Both the position numbers and the translations under genes were made by a program. A stretch of 64,000 nt of DNA from Vibrio sp. VB16. GTDB lineage: Bacteria > Pseudomonadota > Gammaproteobacteria > Enterobacterales > Vibrionaceae. Positions 54,643-63,860 of the stretch are shown one piece after another; position 1 is the first letter of the stretch, and the number at the start of each line of letters is the position of its first letter. A model generated the notes under the pieces. That model did no database searches. It was not told where the DNA came from and was given only the letters and a program-made list of their open reading frames with translations. The stretch is from the NCBI RefSeq assembly GCF_015594925.2, contig NZ_CP087591.1, positions 496,001-560,000 on the forward strand, read 5' to 3'.

Positions 54643-55062
54643 TTAAAAAGTGACACCAGTTTGAAAAATCACATTGGCATAAGGTGTACATTCACCCGTT
54701 CTTACTATCGCTTTACTATCAAAAGAGTGAACTTTAAATTCTTCATGAGAAACATAAGTTATGTTCGTTTCTTTACCTGTACTCTGGCTGTCTTTTTTAA
54801 TCACTTCAAGCAATTGAGAATGTAGCTCAGGACTCACTTGTTTCGTTTCTTCCGCAATGATGACGCCTTCAATTTGAGACTCACTAAGTAATACTTCAAC
54901 CGTCTGAATAAAACCAGGAACACCATGAGTTAAAGCTAAGTCAATTCGTTCTACGCCTTCAGGAATGGGCAATCCCGCGTCACCAATCGTAATTTCATCT
55001 GTGTGCCCGAGTGTCGCAACAAGATAAGAAAGTTCAGAATTTAATAAGCGTGTTTTTTTCAT
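54643..55062 (-). CDS. rbsD: D-ribose pyranase
   Basis: 139 residues, the usual length. Family marks: the LGHTDEITIGDAGLPIP segment (about 18-34) with catalytic histidine, and the C-terminal RTGECTPYANVIFQTGV. It converts beta-pyranose ribose to the furanose that ribokinase uses. First gene of the operon, 75 bp from the nearer operator palindrome. Confidence 0.95.
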   Translation of the reverse strand: MKKTRLLNSELSYLVATLGHTDEITIGDAGLPIPEGVERIDLALTHGVPGFIQTVEVLLSESQIEGVIIAEETKQVSPELHSQLLEVIKKDSQSTGKETNITYVSHEEFKVHSFDSKAIVRTGECTPYANVIFQTGVTF

Positions 55063-55136
55063 ATTGGTGACCTAATTGTGTAACCCTTAAAACGAGAATC
55101 TCTCATTTAGAAAAAACCTGACAAGATTTTCACTAA

Positions 55137-55156
55137 CCATCGAAACGTTTCGATGG
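55137..55156. promoter_or_regulatory. RbsR operator 1
   Basis: CCATCGAAACGTTTCGATGG is a perfect 20-bp palindrome with the LacI-family core CGAAACGTTTCG, 75 bp upstream of rbsD. Confidence 0.92.
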
Positions 55157-55170
55157 TGCTAAATAAAACG

Positions 55171-55190
55171 CCATCGAAACGTTTCGATAG
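55171..55190. promoter_or_regulatory. RbsR operator 2
   Basis: CCATCGAAACGTTTCGATAG, identical to operator 1 in the first 18 bases. Centre-to-centre distance is 34 bp, about three helical turns, so both dimers would sit on the same face of the DNA. Confidence 0.92.
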
Positions 55191-55370
55191 AATATAGCTG
55201 CTCAATTATTTTTTACCTCATAGGAAAAATAAATGTGTGATGGAGGTCTAATGAAAATTAAAAATTTGAAAGGAAAAACAGAGATCGGTCACTAATTAAG
55301 TGATGTATTAATAAGAAAAAAAGCACACCCTAAAAAGGCTAATGCTGTTCGGTTAAGGTTATTTAAACCT

Positions 55371-55456
55371 GTCATCCCAACGAAAACTGACCTGTTTTCA
55401 CGGGAATGACGAAGTATTTAGCACTAACCAAACAGCATTACGTTTTCACTGGAATG
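55371..55456. repeat. dispersed palindromic repeat, copy B
   Basis: GTCATCCCA then ACGAAAACTGACCTGTTTTC (55380-55399, identical to the reverse complement of 42988-43007), CACGGGAATGACG, and a second ACGTTTTCACTGGAATGACG at the right end. It sits between the rbs operators and the ArsP gene. Confidence 0.78.
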
Positions 55457-55515
55457 ACGATGAATATTTTTTCTTAAATAATCGGTATTACAATTTTAAG
55501 GCGTGCTTTTACCGA

Positions 55516-56430
55516 TTAGAAGATGAATTGGTATAGGAAACCAGCACCGATTGCCATGCTTACGATAACGAATAGGAACGCGGCAACCATCTGATTTTTG
55601 AAGATAGATTTAAGCAAAATCACTTCCGTTAGACTTGCACCTGCACTGCCAATGATTAACGCCATTACAGCCCCAAGCCCCATCCCTTTAGCGGCCAACG
55701 CTGCACTTAGGGGAATCACAGCTTCCGCACGGATATACAATGGAATACCAATTATCGCGGCGACCGGAATAGCGAATGGATTGTCTTCACTTGCAATACT
55801 CGCAACAAACTCTGTTGGCATAAAGCCATAAATCATCGAGCCAAGCGCTATACCACCCACTAGATAAGGAAGCACCTTTTTAAAGTCTGTCCATGTGCTG
55901 TTCCAAATCTTTCTCCATTTGCTTACAGCCTTTACTTTTCCACCACATGAGGAAGTACACCCTTTGGTTTCAGGGGTAATATACGCTTCTGGCTTTACGT
56001 ATTTTTCAAAGCCAAGTTTTTCAAGTGTGTAGCCTGCTACAACGGATACGCCCATCGCGATAGCAAAATAGAACGCGGTGACTTTTAGTCCAAACGTTAC
56101 AGCAAACAGCCCGATGATTATTGGATTTAACAGTGGGCTCGCAAATAGGAAAACCATCATAGTTCCGAAGCCCGCTTTCGCCCGCAACAAGCCCTTCAAG
56201 AAAGGAATGGTTGAGCATGAGCAGAACGGTGTAATCGCGCCGAGGAAACCCGCTACGAGATACCCTTTACCGTTCTTACCACTCAGAATACTCTGTATTT
56301 TTTCTGGTGGGATGTATTCCTGTAATACACCAACAAGGTAGCTAATCAATAGAAAAAGAATGGTGAGTTCTACCGCTAAAAAGGCAAACATGTCCAAGGT
56401 ATCCATGACCATGTTTTGTGTAATATTCAT
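55516..56430 (-). CDS. ArsP/YraQ-type permease
   Basis: 304 residues with eight to ten membrane helices in two halves. The motif TPFCSCSTIPF (about 65-75) with CSC is the family hallmark; a cytoplasmic loop carries CTSSCGG. In Campylobacter ArsP exports organoarsenicals; relatives of unknown substrate are common. The divergent ArsR-type regulator makes metal or metalloid-linked regulation likely. Confidence 0.86.
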   Translation of the reverse strand: MNITQNMVMDTLDMFAFLAVELTILFLLISYLVGVLQEYIPPEKIQSILSGKNGKGYLVAGFLGAITPFCSCSTIPFLKGLLRAKAGFGTMMVFLFASPLLNPIIIGLFAVTFGLKVTAFYFAIAMGVSVVAGYTLEKLGFEKYVKPEAYITPETKGCTSSCGGKVKAVSKWRKIWNSTWTDFKKVLPYLVGGIALGSMIYGFMPTEFVASIASEDNPFAIPVAAIIGIPLYIRAEAVIPLSAALAAKGMGLGAVMALIIGSAGASLTEVILLKSIFKNQMVAAFLFVIVSMAIGAGFLYQFIF

Positions 56431-56705
56431 AATATTTTATCTCTGTATTTCTAGAATAACCGAAATATACTATCGCAAATTGATGTCGTCAATACATTTC
56501 CATGATTATCGAAATATAAATATAGAGAGGACCTACTTTGATCCACTAAACCTGTAGTTAAGTCATTGAAAGTTAGGATAGGTATTTCAGTGATTGAAAC
56601 ATGCAATGTTCTTGTATTTAGACTCAACCTTGCGACAGAGCCGTAAAGTGGGTTGAATATCTCCCCCATTTCGAATATTATCGAACTATCAATTAGGAGT
56701 AATGA
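56431..56705. promoter_or_regulatory. divergent promoter region, arsP-like / arsR-like
   Basis: The 275-bp gap holds repeated ACCGAAATATA / ATCGAAATATA half sites (near 56458 and 56509) and TATCGAACTATC near 56690. These could be ArsR-type operators; only the repetition is seen. Confidence 0.4.
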
Positions 56706-57026
56706 ATGAATCTAGAAAGCGTTGCAAAAGCACTGAAAGAACTTGGTCACCCTACCCGTTTATGCATATATAAAACGGTGGTTAAGGCAGGCTTTCAAGG
56801 TATTGCTGTTGGGAAAATTCAAGAGATATTGAAAATCCCAAATTCTACTTTGTCTCATCATATTTCTAGCCTCGCTTCCGCCGATCTGATTAAACAACGA
56901 CGAGAAGGCCGCACACTATACTGTGTAGCAGAGTATGAGAACTTAGAAGGCGTGATCAGTTATTTGCGGGAAGAGTGTTGTGCAGACGAGGCAGCCCAAG
57001 AAATTGAACACCTTTTACCCAGTTAA
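56706..57026 (+). CDS. ArsR/SmtB-family metalloregulator-type repressor
   Basis: 106 residues. Winged helix-turn-helix (about 30-75, IPNSTLSHHISSLASADLIKQRREGRTLYCV in parts). Cysteines near the C-terminus (EECCADEA) and C19 near the N-terminus could bind a metalloid. It has AGGAG before its start and is divergent from the ArsP-type permease, its likely target. Confidence 0.87.
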   Translation: MNLESVAKALKELGHPTRLCIYKTVVKAGFQGIAVGKIQEILKIPNSTLSHHISSLASADLIKQRREGRTLYCVAEYENLEGVISYLREECCADEAAQEIEHLLPS

Positions 57027-57051
57027 GTAACCTTAACCTGCTATAGATTAG

Positions 57052-57095
57052 GGTAGAAACTAAAACGAGGTACATTCGTAACCGAAGGTACCTCG
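57052..57095 (-). terminator. terminator of dbpA
   Basis: CGAGGTAC/GTACCTCG outer stem and TTCG/CGAA inner stem with loop TAAC (57066-57095); on the minus strand it is followed by TTTTAGTTTC. It lies 34 nt past the dbpA stop. Confidence 0.65.
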
Positions 57096-57128
57096 AGACA
57101 ATTTAAAAGCGTTTATGCTTGCAAGCGA

Positions 57129-58514
57129 CTATCGAAGAATTCGAGCTCTAAACTTGCGACCTTTAAGTTTGCCATTCTCTAGTTTTTTAAGTGCTTCTTT
57201 AACAACATTCTTATGTACTGCTACATAAGAACGCATGTCAAAAAGATTAATTTTGCCAACTTTTTTACCATCGATACCGTCTTGACCTGTCAATGCTCCA
57301 AGAATGTCACCTGCACGTACTTTCTGCTTTTTACCGCCAGAGATCTCTATCGTCACCATTTCAGCTTGGTATGTTGGCTCACTCAATACCTCTTCATTCG
57401 GCAGCGCAATAGGATCGATAGGAAGATCCATATACTCATCTATCTGTGCTACTCGATGCATTTCGTTACTGCTAAACAAGCTACACGCCATACCTTTACT
57501 ACCCGCACGGCCAGTACGACCTATACGGTGTACATGAACCTCCGGATCGCGAGATAATTGATAATTGATAACCATATCTAGGTTATCTACATCAAGTCCA
57601 CGAGCCGCAACATCAGTCGCAATTAAGATAGAGATGCTTTTATTTGAAAACTGAACCAGAGCTTGATTTCGGTCTCTTTGTTCTAAATCACCATGAAGAT
57701 CAATAACGTCAAACCCTTCTTGGTACAGCTCTTCAGCCACCTCTTGAACTTCGCGTTTTGTATTACAGAAGATCACAGAAGATTCAGGTCGATGTGACAA
57801 TAGCAGCTTTTTGACCGCATTTAATCTGTCCGTATCATTGCCTACTTTGAAGAAGAATTGCGAAATACTTGAATTATCATGGGTTGCCTCAACCTTAACC
57901 AGCTCAGGCTTCTTCATTATTTTGTTAGCCACTGTTTGAATCTGTTCTGGGAAGGTCGCACTAAATAGGAGTGTTTGTCTTTCTGTTGGTGCTTCACCGA
58001 TTATCGCATCTAGTGCGTCTTGAAAACCCATATCCAACATTCTATCGGCTTCATCCAAAACCAACGTGTTGAGTTCAGAAAGGTCAATACGTCCTCTCTC
58101 AAGGTGATCCAAAATACGGCCAGGTGTGCCGACCAAAATATGGGCACCGTGTTCAAGTGAACCAATCTGTGGACCCATTGGCATACCGCCACAAAGTGTC
58201 AATACCTTAATATTGTGAATAGAACGCGCTAACGATCGGATCTCTTTTGCTACCTGATCAGCGAGTTCCCTTGTTGGACACAATACTAAGCATTGAACTC
58301 TAAAGCGTTTTACATTGAGGTTAGTCAATAAGCTAAGTCCAAACGCAGCCGTCTTACCTGAGCCGGTTTTTCCTTGCCCAATAACGTCAACGCCTTTAAG
58401 CATAAGGGGTAATGCTTTTGCTTGAATTGGTGTCATTGAGGTGTAGCCCAATGTCTCCAAGTTTTGCAATAAAGCAGGCGACAAAGAAAGAGTAGAAAAT
58501 GGAATCTGGCTCAA
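57129..58514 (-). CDS. dbpA: ATP-dependent RNA helicase DbpA
   Basis: 461 residues from a TTG start at 58514 with AGGA about 9 nt upstream; the N-terminus aligns with E. coli DbpA. DEAD-box motifs in order: TPIQAKALP (Q), GQGKTGSGKT, PTRELADQ, GTPGRILDH, LDEADRMLD, SATFP, and HRIGRTGRAG. The C-terminal RNA-binding domain (about 385-461, VRAGDILGALTGQDGIDGKKVGKI) recognises 23S rRNA hairpin 92 in E. coli. It acts in large ribosomal subunit assembly. Alone in its transcript. Confidence 0.94.
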   Translation of the reverse strand: MSQIPFSTLSLSPALLQNLETLGYTSMTPIQAKALPLMLKGVDVIGQGKTGSGKTAAFGLSLLTNLNVKRFRVQCLVLCPTRELADQVAKEIRSLARSIHNIKVLTLCGGMPMGPQIGSLEHGAHILVGTPGRILDHLERGRIDLSELNTLVLDEADRMLDMGFQDALDAIIGEAPTERQTLLFSATFPEQIQTVANKIMKKPELVKVEATHDNSSISQFFFKVGNDTDRLNAVKKLLLSHRPESSVIFCNTKREVQEVAEELYQEGFDVIDLHGDLEQRDRNQALVQFSNKSISILIATDVAARGLDVDNLDMVINYQLSRDPEVHVHRIGRTGRAGSKGMACSLFSSNEMHRVAQIDEYMDLPIDPIALPNEEVLSEPTYQAEMVTIEISGGKKQKVRAGDILGALTGQDGIDGKKVGKINLFDMRSYVAVHKNVVKEALKKLENGKLKGRKFRARILR

Positions 58515-58683
58515 GGGAATGTCCTATCGGTTAGGGAGTGACGAAATTGGAAGCGCACGATAACTGTATCGATGCGCTATTACAACTGTTAGTTACTCTA
58601 ATAATTATTGTTCGCCTAAACTCGGATATTAAAGTTATCGCTACTTTAGGCTGTATAAAATCACAAATACAAAAATATCGCAT

Positions 58684-59247
58684 TTAGGTATTATCGATCT
58701 TCTTAATAACCCTGCACGGATTACCTGCTGCAACCACACTTTCAGGTACATCTTTGGTGACTACGGCACCAGCACCAATCACTGAGTTGGCACCAATTGT
58801 CACGCCCGGACAGATGATTGCGCCGCCACCTATCCACACATTATCACCGATTGTGATCGGCAGGCCGAATTCAACGCCCTCTTCAACTCTGCTTTTCACA
58901 TCCGTTGGGTGACCCGCGGTATAGATTTGAACATTGGGTGCAAGGAGTACGTTATCACCAATATTAACTCGATTCACATCTAATATAATGCAGTTAAAAT
59001 TAGCATAAAAGTTCTTACCTACACGGATATTGCTGCCGTAATCACATCGAAAAGGTGGTTCGATATAGGTATCATCCGTCGCATTTGAAATCAGTTGCTT
59101 GATCGATGCCTTCCATTCGTCACTATTTGGTAAGCTATTATTTAGTATTTGTAATGTTTTACGGCAAGCGACACGTTCTGAATACAGTTCTTTGTCCCAA
59201 GCAAGATAGGGTTCGCCAGCCAGCATTTTTTGTTTTTCACTTCTCAT
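58684..59247 (-). CDS. sugar O-acetyltransferase (Maa/LacA type)
   Basis: 187 residues from the ATG at 59247 (MRSEKQKMLAGEPY), with GGAAC upstream; a TTG at 59259 would lengthen it by four residues. The N-terminal maltose-acetyltransferase helix (ML-A-GEPY) precedes a left-handed beta-helix of hexapeptide repeats (IGDNVLLAPNVQIYTAG, IGDNVWIGGGAIICPGVTIG, NSVIGAGAVV). The catalytic histidine is likely in TAGHPTD. It overlaps the 3' end of the amylosucrase gene by 11 bp, so it should act with it, perhaps acetylating excess glucose or maltose. Confidence 0.9.
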   Translation of the reverse strand: MRSEKQKMLAGEPYLAWDKELYSERVACRKTLQILNNSLPNSDEWKASIKQLISNATDDTYIEPPFRCDYGSNIRVGKNFYANFNCIILDVNRVNIGDNVLLAPNVQIYTAGHPTDVKSRVEEGVEFGLPITIGDNVWIGGGAIICPGVTIGANSVIGAGAVVTKDVPESVVAAGNPCRVIKKIDNT

Positions 59248-61186
59248 TAACTGTTCCAATTTCTAATTTTTTTATCCAAAGTACAGCGTACGCTCCGAGA
59301 GTGATCTCTTGGTTAAGTGAGATATCATTCCCTGTTAGCAAGTCAAACACCTGATTCGCCTGTAGCAGATCACAAATAGAACTTGGTATTGATTGCGGAT
59401 GTTCACTGAAATTGCAAATAGCGAGCAGCTTCTCTCCGTTTTTATGTTCACGGGAATAAGCAAATAAGTGAGAACGGTAGGTTTCCAGTATCTGTGTACT
59501 CGCTTCACCAAACACAGATTCAGATTGACGGATAGCAATCATCTGCTTTAGTTGGCGATTAACGATACCTTGTGGGGACGTCGCATGCTTCGCTAAGTTG
59601 ACGATCTCTTCTGTAATCGCGGGTCGATTGACCCAGCGAGAATCATCTCTTTTAAATTCATTATCTAGATAAGTATGATCATTCAACACACCAATCTCAT
59701 CACCTTGATAAATTAGTGGGATACCCCCAATACTTAAGCTTATGCTGTTAAGAAGTAATATCCGTTTGATGGCGTGATCCAACGTCTGCGTATCACCTGA
59801 TATTATCGCTTTTTCTAGCCCTGCCAACGAGGCTAATGAGCCGCAGACTCGACAATCGCCCGTTGTCGGATTCTCTTGAAATGGTACTCCTTTCGCAAAA
59901 GAGCCGTCAAAACGACCCGTGTAAAATTGATTCAGAAAACGACGATGATCGAAGCCATTTATCCCCAACTGACTCGCCACTTCATCATCAAATGTCCATC
60001 CAATATCATCATGACATCGGATATAATTCACCCATGCACAATCAGGAGCAATGTCGAAGCTCTTCTTAAGTGAAGCCGTCAATAGCTTGGTTTCTCTGGT
60101 TGCCAAGCTTTCCCACATAAGTGCCATCATGAGTGGGTTATATGAGAGCTGGCATTCATTTTTATCGATATATTTTGCGACTTCATCTGGGTGAACAATC
60201 GCTTCTGACTTAAACTGAACAGCGGGGGCAACAATCTGCAAACAGAGATTAAATGCTTGAATTAGCGTATGTGCTTTGGTTAAATTTTCGCACTGTGTCC
60301 ACTTTTCCTTCCAGATAAACGCAAGTGCATCTAGTCGCAATCCTTCACACCCTATATTTGCTAAAAAAAGCATTTCATCCGCAATCGCATTAAACACCGC
60401 GGGGTTAGAATAATTAAGGTCCCATTGGAAGCTATTAAATGTGGTCCAAACCCATTTATTTGATTGCTCTAAATAGGTAAAACTTCCTCGTCTTACCGTA
60501 GGAAAAATTTCACGACATGTTTGATTATATTCATCCACCTCTTTCTTATCATTGAAGAAATGATAAAAATTCGCAAACTCTGGGTTGCCAGCTAATGCTT
60601 TTTTTGCCCATTCATGCTCATTTGAGGTGTGGTTAAACACAAAATCAAGAACCAAGCTAATACCCGCTTCACTAAAAGCATCAGCGAGATCCTCTAGGTC
60701 CTTTTCACTTCCTAATGTTGAATCAACTTTACGATAGTCTGATACCGCATAACCACCGTCACTATCGCCTTTAGGTGACTGGTACAGCGGCATTAAGTGG
60801 ATGTAATTAACTCCGAGACTCTGAAAATAGGGCAGCTTTAATTTAAGGTTTTTTAAATCACCTGCAAACAAATCAACGTAAAGCGCCATGCCCAACATCT
60901 TTTCACTTCGATACCAAGTGGGATTGAGAAGGCGCTGCTCGTCTCTAATTTTTAACTCAGGTTTACGACGGGAAAATGCTGTTGCCAAGCCATTGATTAG
61001 GCTTTGAAGATGAAAGAAAAAATCATAGTGGTCGGAATAGAGTAGATGGAGCTTTGAAACCAGTTCTGGAAAATGAAAATCTAAACGGTCTAGAAATACC
61101 TTTTCCTCTTTATTGGTCAACGTTGGCAGGGTGACAGAACTCAATACTTGTTTTAATGCTTTCTCGCTCAACGAATGTGACAGCAT
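59237..61186 (-). CDS. amylosucrase-type glycoside hydrolase (GH13_4)
   Basis: 649 residues. Without a signal peptide, it is cytoplasmic. The GH13 barrel has nucleophile D286 (LRLDALAF), acid/base E328 (KSEAIV) and stabiliser D393 (CHDDIGW); these numbers are the same as in Neisseria polysaccharea amylosucrase (636 residues). The helical N-terminal domain (1-90) of amylosucrases is also present. It would use sucrose to lengthen alpha-glucan and release fructose; sucrose hydrolase is the nearest alternative in this subfamily. It is coupled to an O-acetyltransferase. No sucrose transporter or fructokinase is in the window. Confidence 0.88.
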   Translation of the reverse strand: MLSHSLSEKALKQVLSSVTLPTLTNKEEKVFLDRLDFHFPELVSKLHLLYSDHYDFFFHLQSLINGLATAFSRRKPELKIRDEQRLLNPTWYRSEKMLGMALYVDLFAGDLKNLKLKLPYFQSLGVNYIHLMPLYQSPKGDSDGGYAVSDYRKVDSTLGSEKDLEDLADAFSEAGISLVLDFVFNHTSNEHEWAKKALAGNPEFANFYHFFNDKKEVDEYNQTCREIFPTVRRGSFTYLEQSNKWVWTTFNSFQWDLNYSNPAVFNAIADEMLFLANIGCEGLRLDALAFIWKEKWTQCENLTKAHTLIQAFNLCLQIVAPAVQFKSEAIVHPDEVAKYIDKNECQLSYNPLMMALMWESLATRETKLLTASLKKSFDIAPDCAWVNYIRCHDDIGWTFDDEVASQLGINGFDHRRFLNQFYTGRFDGSFAKGVPFQENPTTGDCRVCGSLASLAGLEKAIISGDTQTLDHAIKRILLLNSISLSIGGIPLIYQGDEIGVLNDHTYLDNEFKRDDSRWVNRPAITEEIVNLAKHATSPQGIVNRQLKQMIAIRQSESVFGEASTQILETYRSHLFAYSREHKNGEKLLAICNFSEHPQSIPSSICDLLQANQVFDLLTGNDISLNQEITLGAYAVLWIKKLEIGTVNEK

Positions 61187-61401
61187 TGCGAACTCCCTTG
61201 TACGTGTACTTTATTGACAGTTAAATAGCATGATATTTAACTTAATCGTTTAAGTAACCGTTAAGGAAGTGATTAAGTCTTATTTTGTGATGCTAATCGC
61301 CATAGAGAGTCAAACAGATAACTGCCACCGAATACCTTCTCTATTTCAGTGGCTATTCGCTAACGAAAATTCGGTCAAAAGAACGAATGCGTTATTTTAG
61401 A

Positions 61402-61896
61402 TTAGAAAAACTGAATCGATTTTCTACCGCTATTTTTTTTTGCAGGCTCTTCAGGTTCGGACTCAGGTTCCTCACTTTCTAGTTCTGTTTCTTCCAGAGA
61501 GGCCTCTTCGTATTCATTTTGAATAGACTCAGCTTGCATTTCATGATCGACAGACTCAATATCCGAGTCTCTCACCTGGTACTCTTGCGCGACCAGATCT
61601 TCTTCAAAAACTTCTGGTAATTCACCTTCCGGAAGATCACACAAAACCACATAATATTCTTGATTAAACTCAACCAAATCGCCGTCAAACATTTTACGAC
61701 GTTTTCTGGTCTCTATTTCACCATTAACGGCCACATATCCTTCTGAGATAATGTGTTTAGCCTCACCGCCACCATTGACCAAGTTAGCTATTTTAAATAA
61801 TTTATAGAGTTCTATTGGTTGGCTGCTGATCTCGATACCGATCGCCTCAACTTCTACTTCATCAGTGGAGAGATCGTCTGGTTGCTCTTCGTTCAT
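61402..61896 (-). CDS. S4-domain RNA-binding protein with acidic tail
   Basis: 164 residues. An S4 domain (about 28-82, IELYKLFKIANLVNGGGEAKHIISEGYVAVNGEIETRKRRKMFDGD in parts) as in YbcJ-like proteins, followed by an unusually long glutamate-rich tail (about 95-155) and a basic end GRKSIQFF. YbcJ itself is about 70 residues, so the tail is a large addition. Likely cytoplasmic and RNA- or ribosome-associated. Other roles are unknown. Confidence 0.82.
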   Translation of the reverse strand: MNEEQPDDLSTDEVEVEAIGIEISSQPIELYKLFKIANLVNGGGEAKHIISEGYVAVNGEIETRKRRKMFDGDLVEFNQEYYVVLCDLPEGELPEVFEEDLVAQEYQVRDSDIESVDHEMQAESIQNEYEEASLEETELESEEPESEPEEPAKKNSGRKSIQFF

Positions 61897-62012
61897 GGGA
61901 ATGACCTATAGGGATATTTGAGCGTAGTGTAACAAAATTCAGTGGCAAGTGGATAAAGTGAGGGATATAAGCGGGTTTAAATAACATCGTATCGATAACA
62001 AGGGCAAAACTA

Positions 62013-62038
62013 CCCATGCTTCATGTGAAAAGCATGGG
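62013..62038 (-). terminator. probable terminator of the second amino-acid ABC operon
   Basis: CCCATGCTT, 8-nt loop, AAGCATGGG, perfect 9-bp stem; on the minus strand followed by TAGTTTTGCC, about 100 nt past the ATPase stop codon. Confidence 0.5.
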
Positions 62039-62137
62039 CCGATATCCGTTTATGCAAATATCGTAGGATCTGTGGTTAAACAGCCTCAAAAGATCAACAG
62101 ACCCTACTATGACTCATCAAATGAGCAGCGTGTCGAC

Positions 62138-62863
62138 TCACAGAATACTAGACAAAAACGTTTTCAATCGTGGATGAGACGGATTTTCGAAAAAGTTTTC
62201 AGGTATGTCATCAACAAGCAGCTGGCCATCTTCCATAAACAGTACCCTGTCCGCTACTTCACTAGCAAAACCCATTTCGTGCGTGACGACAACCATGGTC
62301 ATACCTTCCTCCGCAAGCGACTTCATCACTTCTAAAACCTCTCCGACCATCTCTGGATCGAGTGCAGATGTTGGCTCATCAAATAACATGAGATCGGGAT
62401 TCATTGCTAACGCACGTGCAATAGCAACACGCTGTTGCTGCCCGCCAGATAGTTGACTTGGAAAGACATCTATTTTTTCAGCTAGTCCTACTCTAGTTAG
62501 CAGTTGTACTGCCTTCTTTTCTACTTCCTCTTTAGCTAGCTTCGATACTTTCAATGGTGCTAGCATCACATTTTTTTTGACTGAAAGATGGGGAAATAGA
62601 TTGAAGGACTGAAATACCATGCCGACGTTTTCACGTAGTACATTGATGTCAGTAGATGAGTCGTACATGTTGATACCATCTATAATAATATCGCCGTCCG
62701 TCACCACCTCTAATTGGTTTAATGTCCGCAAGAAGGTTGATTTACCCGAACCGGACGGCCCTATAATCACCACGACTTCTCCACGTTTTACTGTAACGGA
62801 CACCTTTTTTAGTGCGTGACAGCCGTTATCGTAAATCTTATCTACGCTTGCGGCGACAACCAT
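62138..62863 (-). CDS. amino-acid ABC transporter, ATP-binding subunit
   Basis: 241 residues from the ATG at 62863, with AAGG about 9 nt upstream; the longer frame begins with TTG at 62914, inside the permease gene, and gives an N-terminus unlike GlnQ. Walker A GPSGSGKST, signature LSGGQQQRVAIARAL, Walker B LMLFDEPTSALD, H-loop THEMGFASE. GlnQ/ArtP type. Second of two such importers in the window. Confidence 0.92.
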   Translation of the reverse strand: MVVAASVDKIYDNGCHALKKVSVTVKRGEVVVIIGPSGSGKSTFLRTLNQLEVVTDGDIIIDGINMYDSSTDINVLRENVGMVFQSFNLFPHLSVKKNVMLAPLKVSKLAKEEVEKKAVQLLTRVGLAEKIDVFPSQLSGGQQQRVAIARALAMNPDLMLFDEPTSALDPEMVGEVLEVMKSLAEEGMTMVVVTHEMGFASEVADRVLFMEDGQLLVDDIPENFFENPSHPRLKTFLSSIL

Positions 62864-62885
62864 CTCTTCGCCTTTATAATCCGCT

Positions 62886-63833
62886 CTAGTCACTGTTTGA
62901 TAGCCTCTTTTCAATGCGCTGTACGCCGAAAGATAGTGTGGAAGTTAGTACAAGATAAAGCGCCGCAACAGCGAACCATACTTCGAATGTAGCAAAGCTA
63001 CCTGCAACCACTTCTCTGCCAGCCTTAGTCAGATCCGTAATGGAAATGACCGACACTAAGGAAGAGTCTTTTATTAGGTTAATCAATTGTCCAGCCATAG
63101 GTGGTAGCGTGCGTTTAAATGCTTGGGGTAAGATAACGTAAGTCATTGCCTTGGGATAACTCATACCCAAAGAGCGTGCTGCTTCCATTTGCCCCTGTGG
63201 GATCGATTGGATACCCGAACGAATGATTTCCGCAATATACGCCCCGGTAAAGACAGACAGCGCAGTAATACCTGCGGTAAATCTGTCCAGATCGAAAATC
63301 GTGCCTAAGAAAAAATACACGATAAAGATCTGCACAAGAAGTGGTGTACCGCGAATAATCTCAACATACAAAAAAGCGAAGTTTCGACTCAATGGGTTTG
63401 TGGATATACGCATTAACGCGGCAACTAAACCAATGATGATGGCAAAAGACAATGAAATAATTGAGAGTTGAATCGTCGTAATCAATCCGATTAAAAGTAC
63501 ACCCATACTCTGCTGATTTAGGCTAGAAATTCTGTCACCAGCAAAAACTAAATCACCCTCGACTACAAATACATCATCTGCCTTTTCAATCCGTTGAGCA
63601 GCGTCTCCATTGTCAAATTCAATAACGATGTTGCCCTTCTCGACCGTAATAACCGTACCATCACTATCGGCTAACGTTTCAGTCGGTGATGAATCAATTA
63701 TGTAGGGGACAATTCGATTCCATTGCCATGTATAATTTATTTTTTGTGAAGCGGAATAAACAGAGAAACCAATGCCGATAAGAGCGAGTATGAATAGAAA
63801 GTGCCAAGCCCAATTATTCTTTTTATGTAGCAT
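62886..63833 (-). CDS. amino-acid ABC transporter, permease with periplasmic insertion
   Basis: 315 residues, larger than the usual 220-260. Membrane helix 1 (about 8-28) is followed by a hydrophilic, beta-rich stretch of about 65 residues (about 45-105, TVITVEKGNIVIEFDNGD and onward) before the HisM/GlnP-type core with EAA loop EAARSLGMSYPKAMTYVILPQ. The operon lacks a second permease in the window; the core may homodimerise, or the partner lies beyond the edge. Confidence 0.9.
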   Translation of the reverse strand: MLHKKNNWAWHFLFILALIGIGFSVYSASQKINYTWQWNRIVPYIIDSSPTETLADSDGTVITVEKGNIVIEFDNGDAAQRIEKADDVFVVEGDLVFAGDRISSLNQQSMGVLLIGLITTIQLSIISLSFAIIIGLVAALMRISTNPLSRNFAFLYVEIIRGTPLLVQIFIVYFFLGTIFDLDRFTAGITALSVFTGAYIAEIIRSGIQSIPQGQMEAARSLGMSYPKAMTYVILPQAFKRTLPPMAGQLINLIKDSSLVSVISITDLTKAGREVVAGSFATFEVWFAVAALYLVLTSTLSFGVQRIEKRLSNSD

Positions 63834-63860
63834 ATCAATACCAAAATGAGAGTAATGAGA

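Noticed and set aside
56451..56669. 72-codon minus-strand ORF in the arsP/arsR gap
   Set aside because: It lies in the divergent promoter region, with no ribosome-binding site and no recognisable protein sequence.
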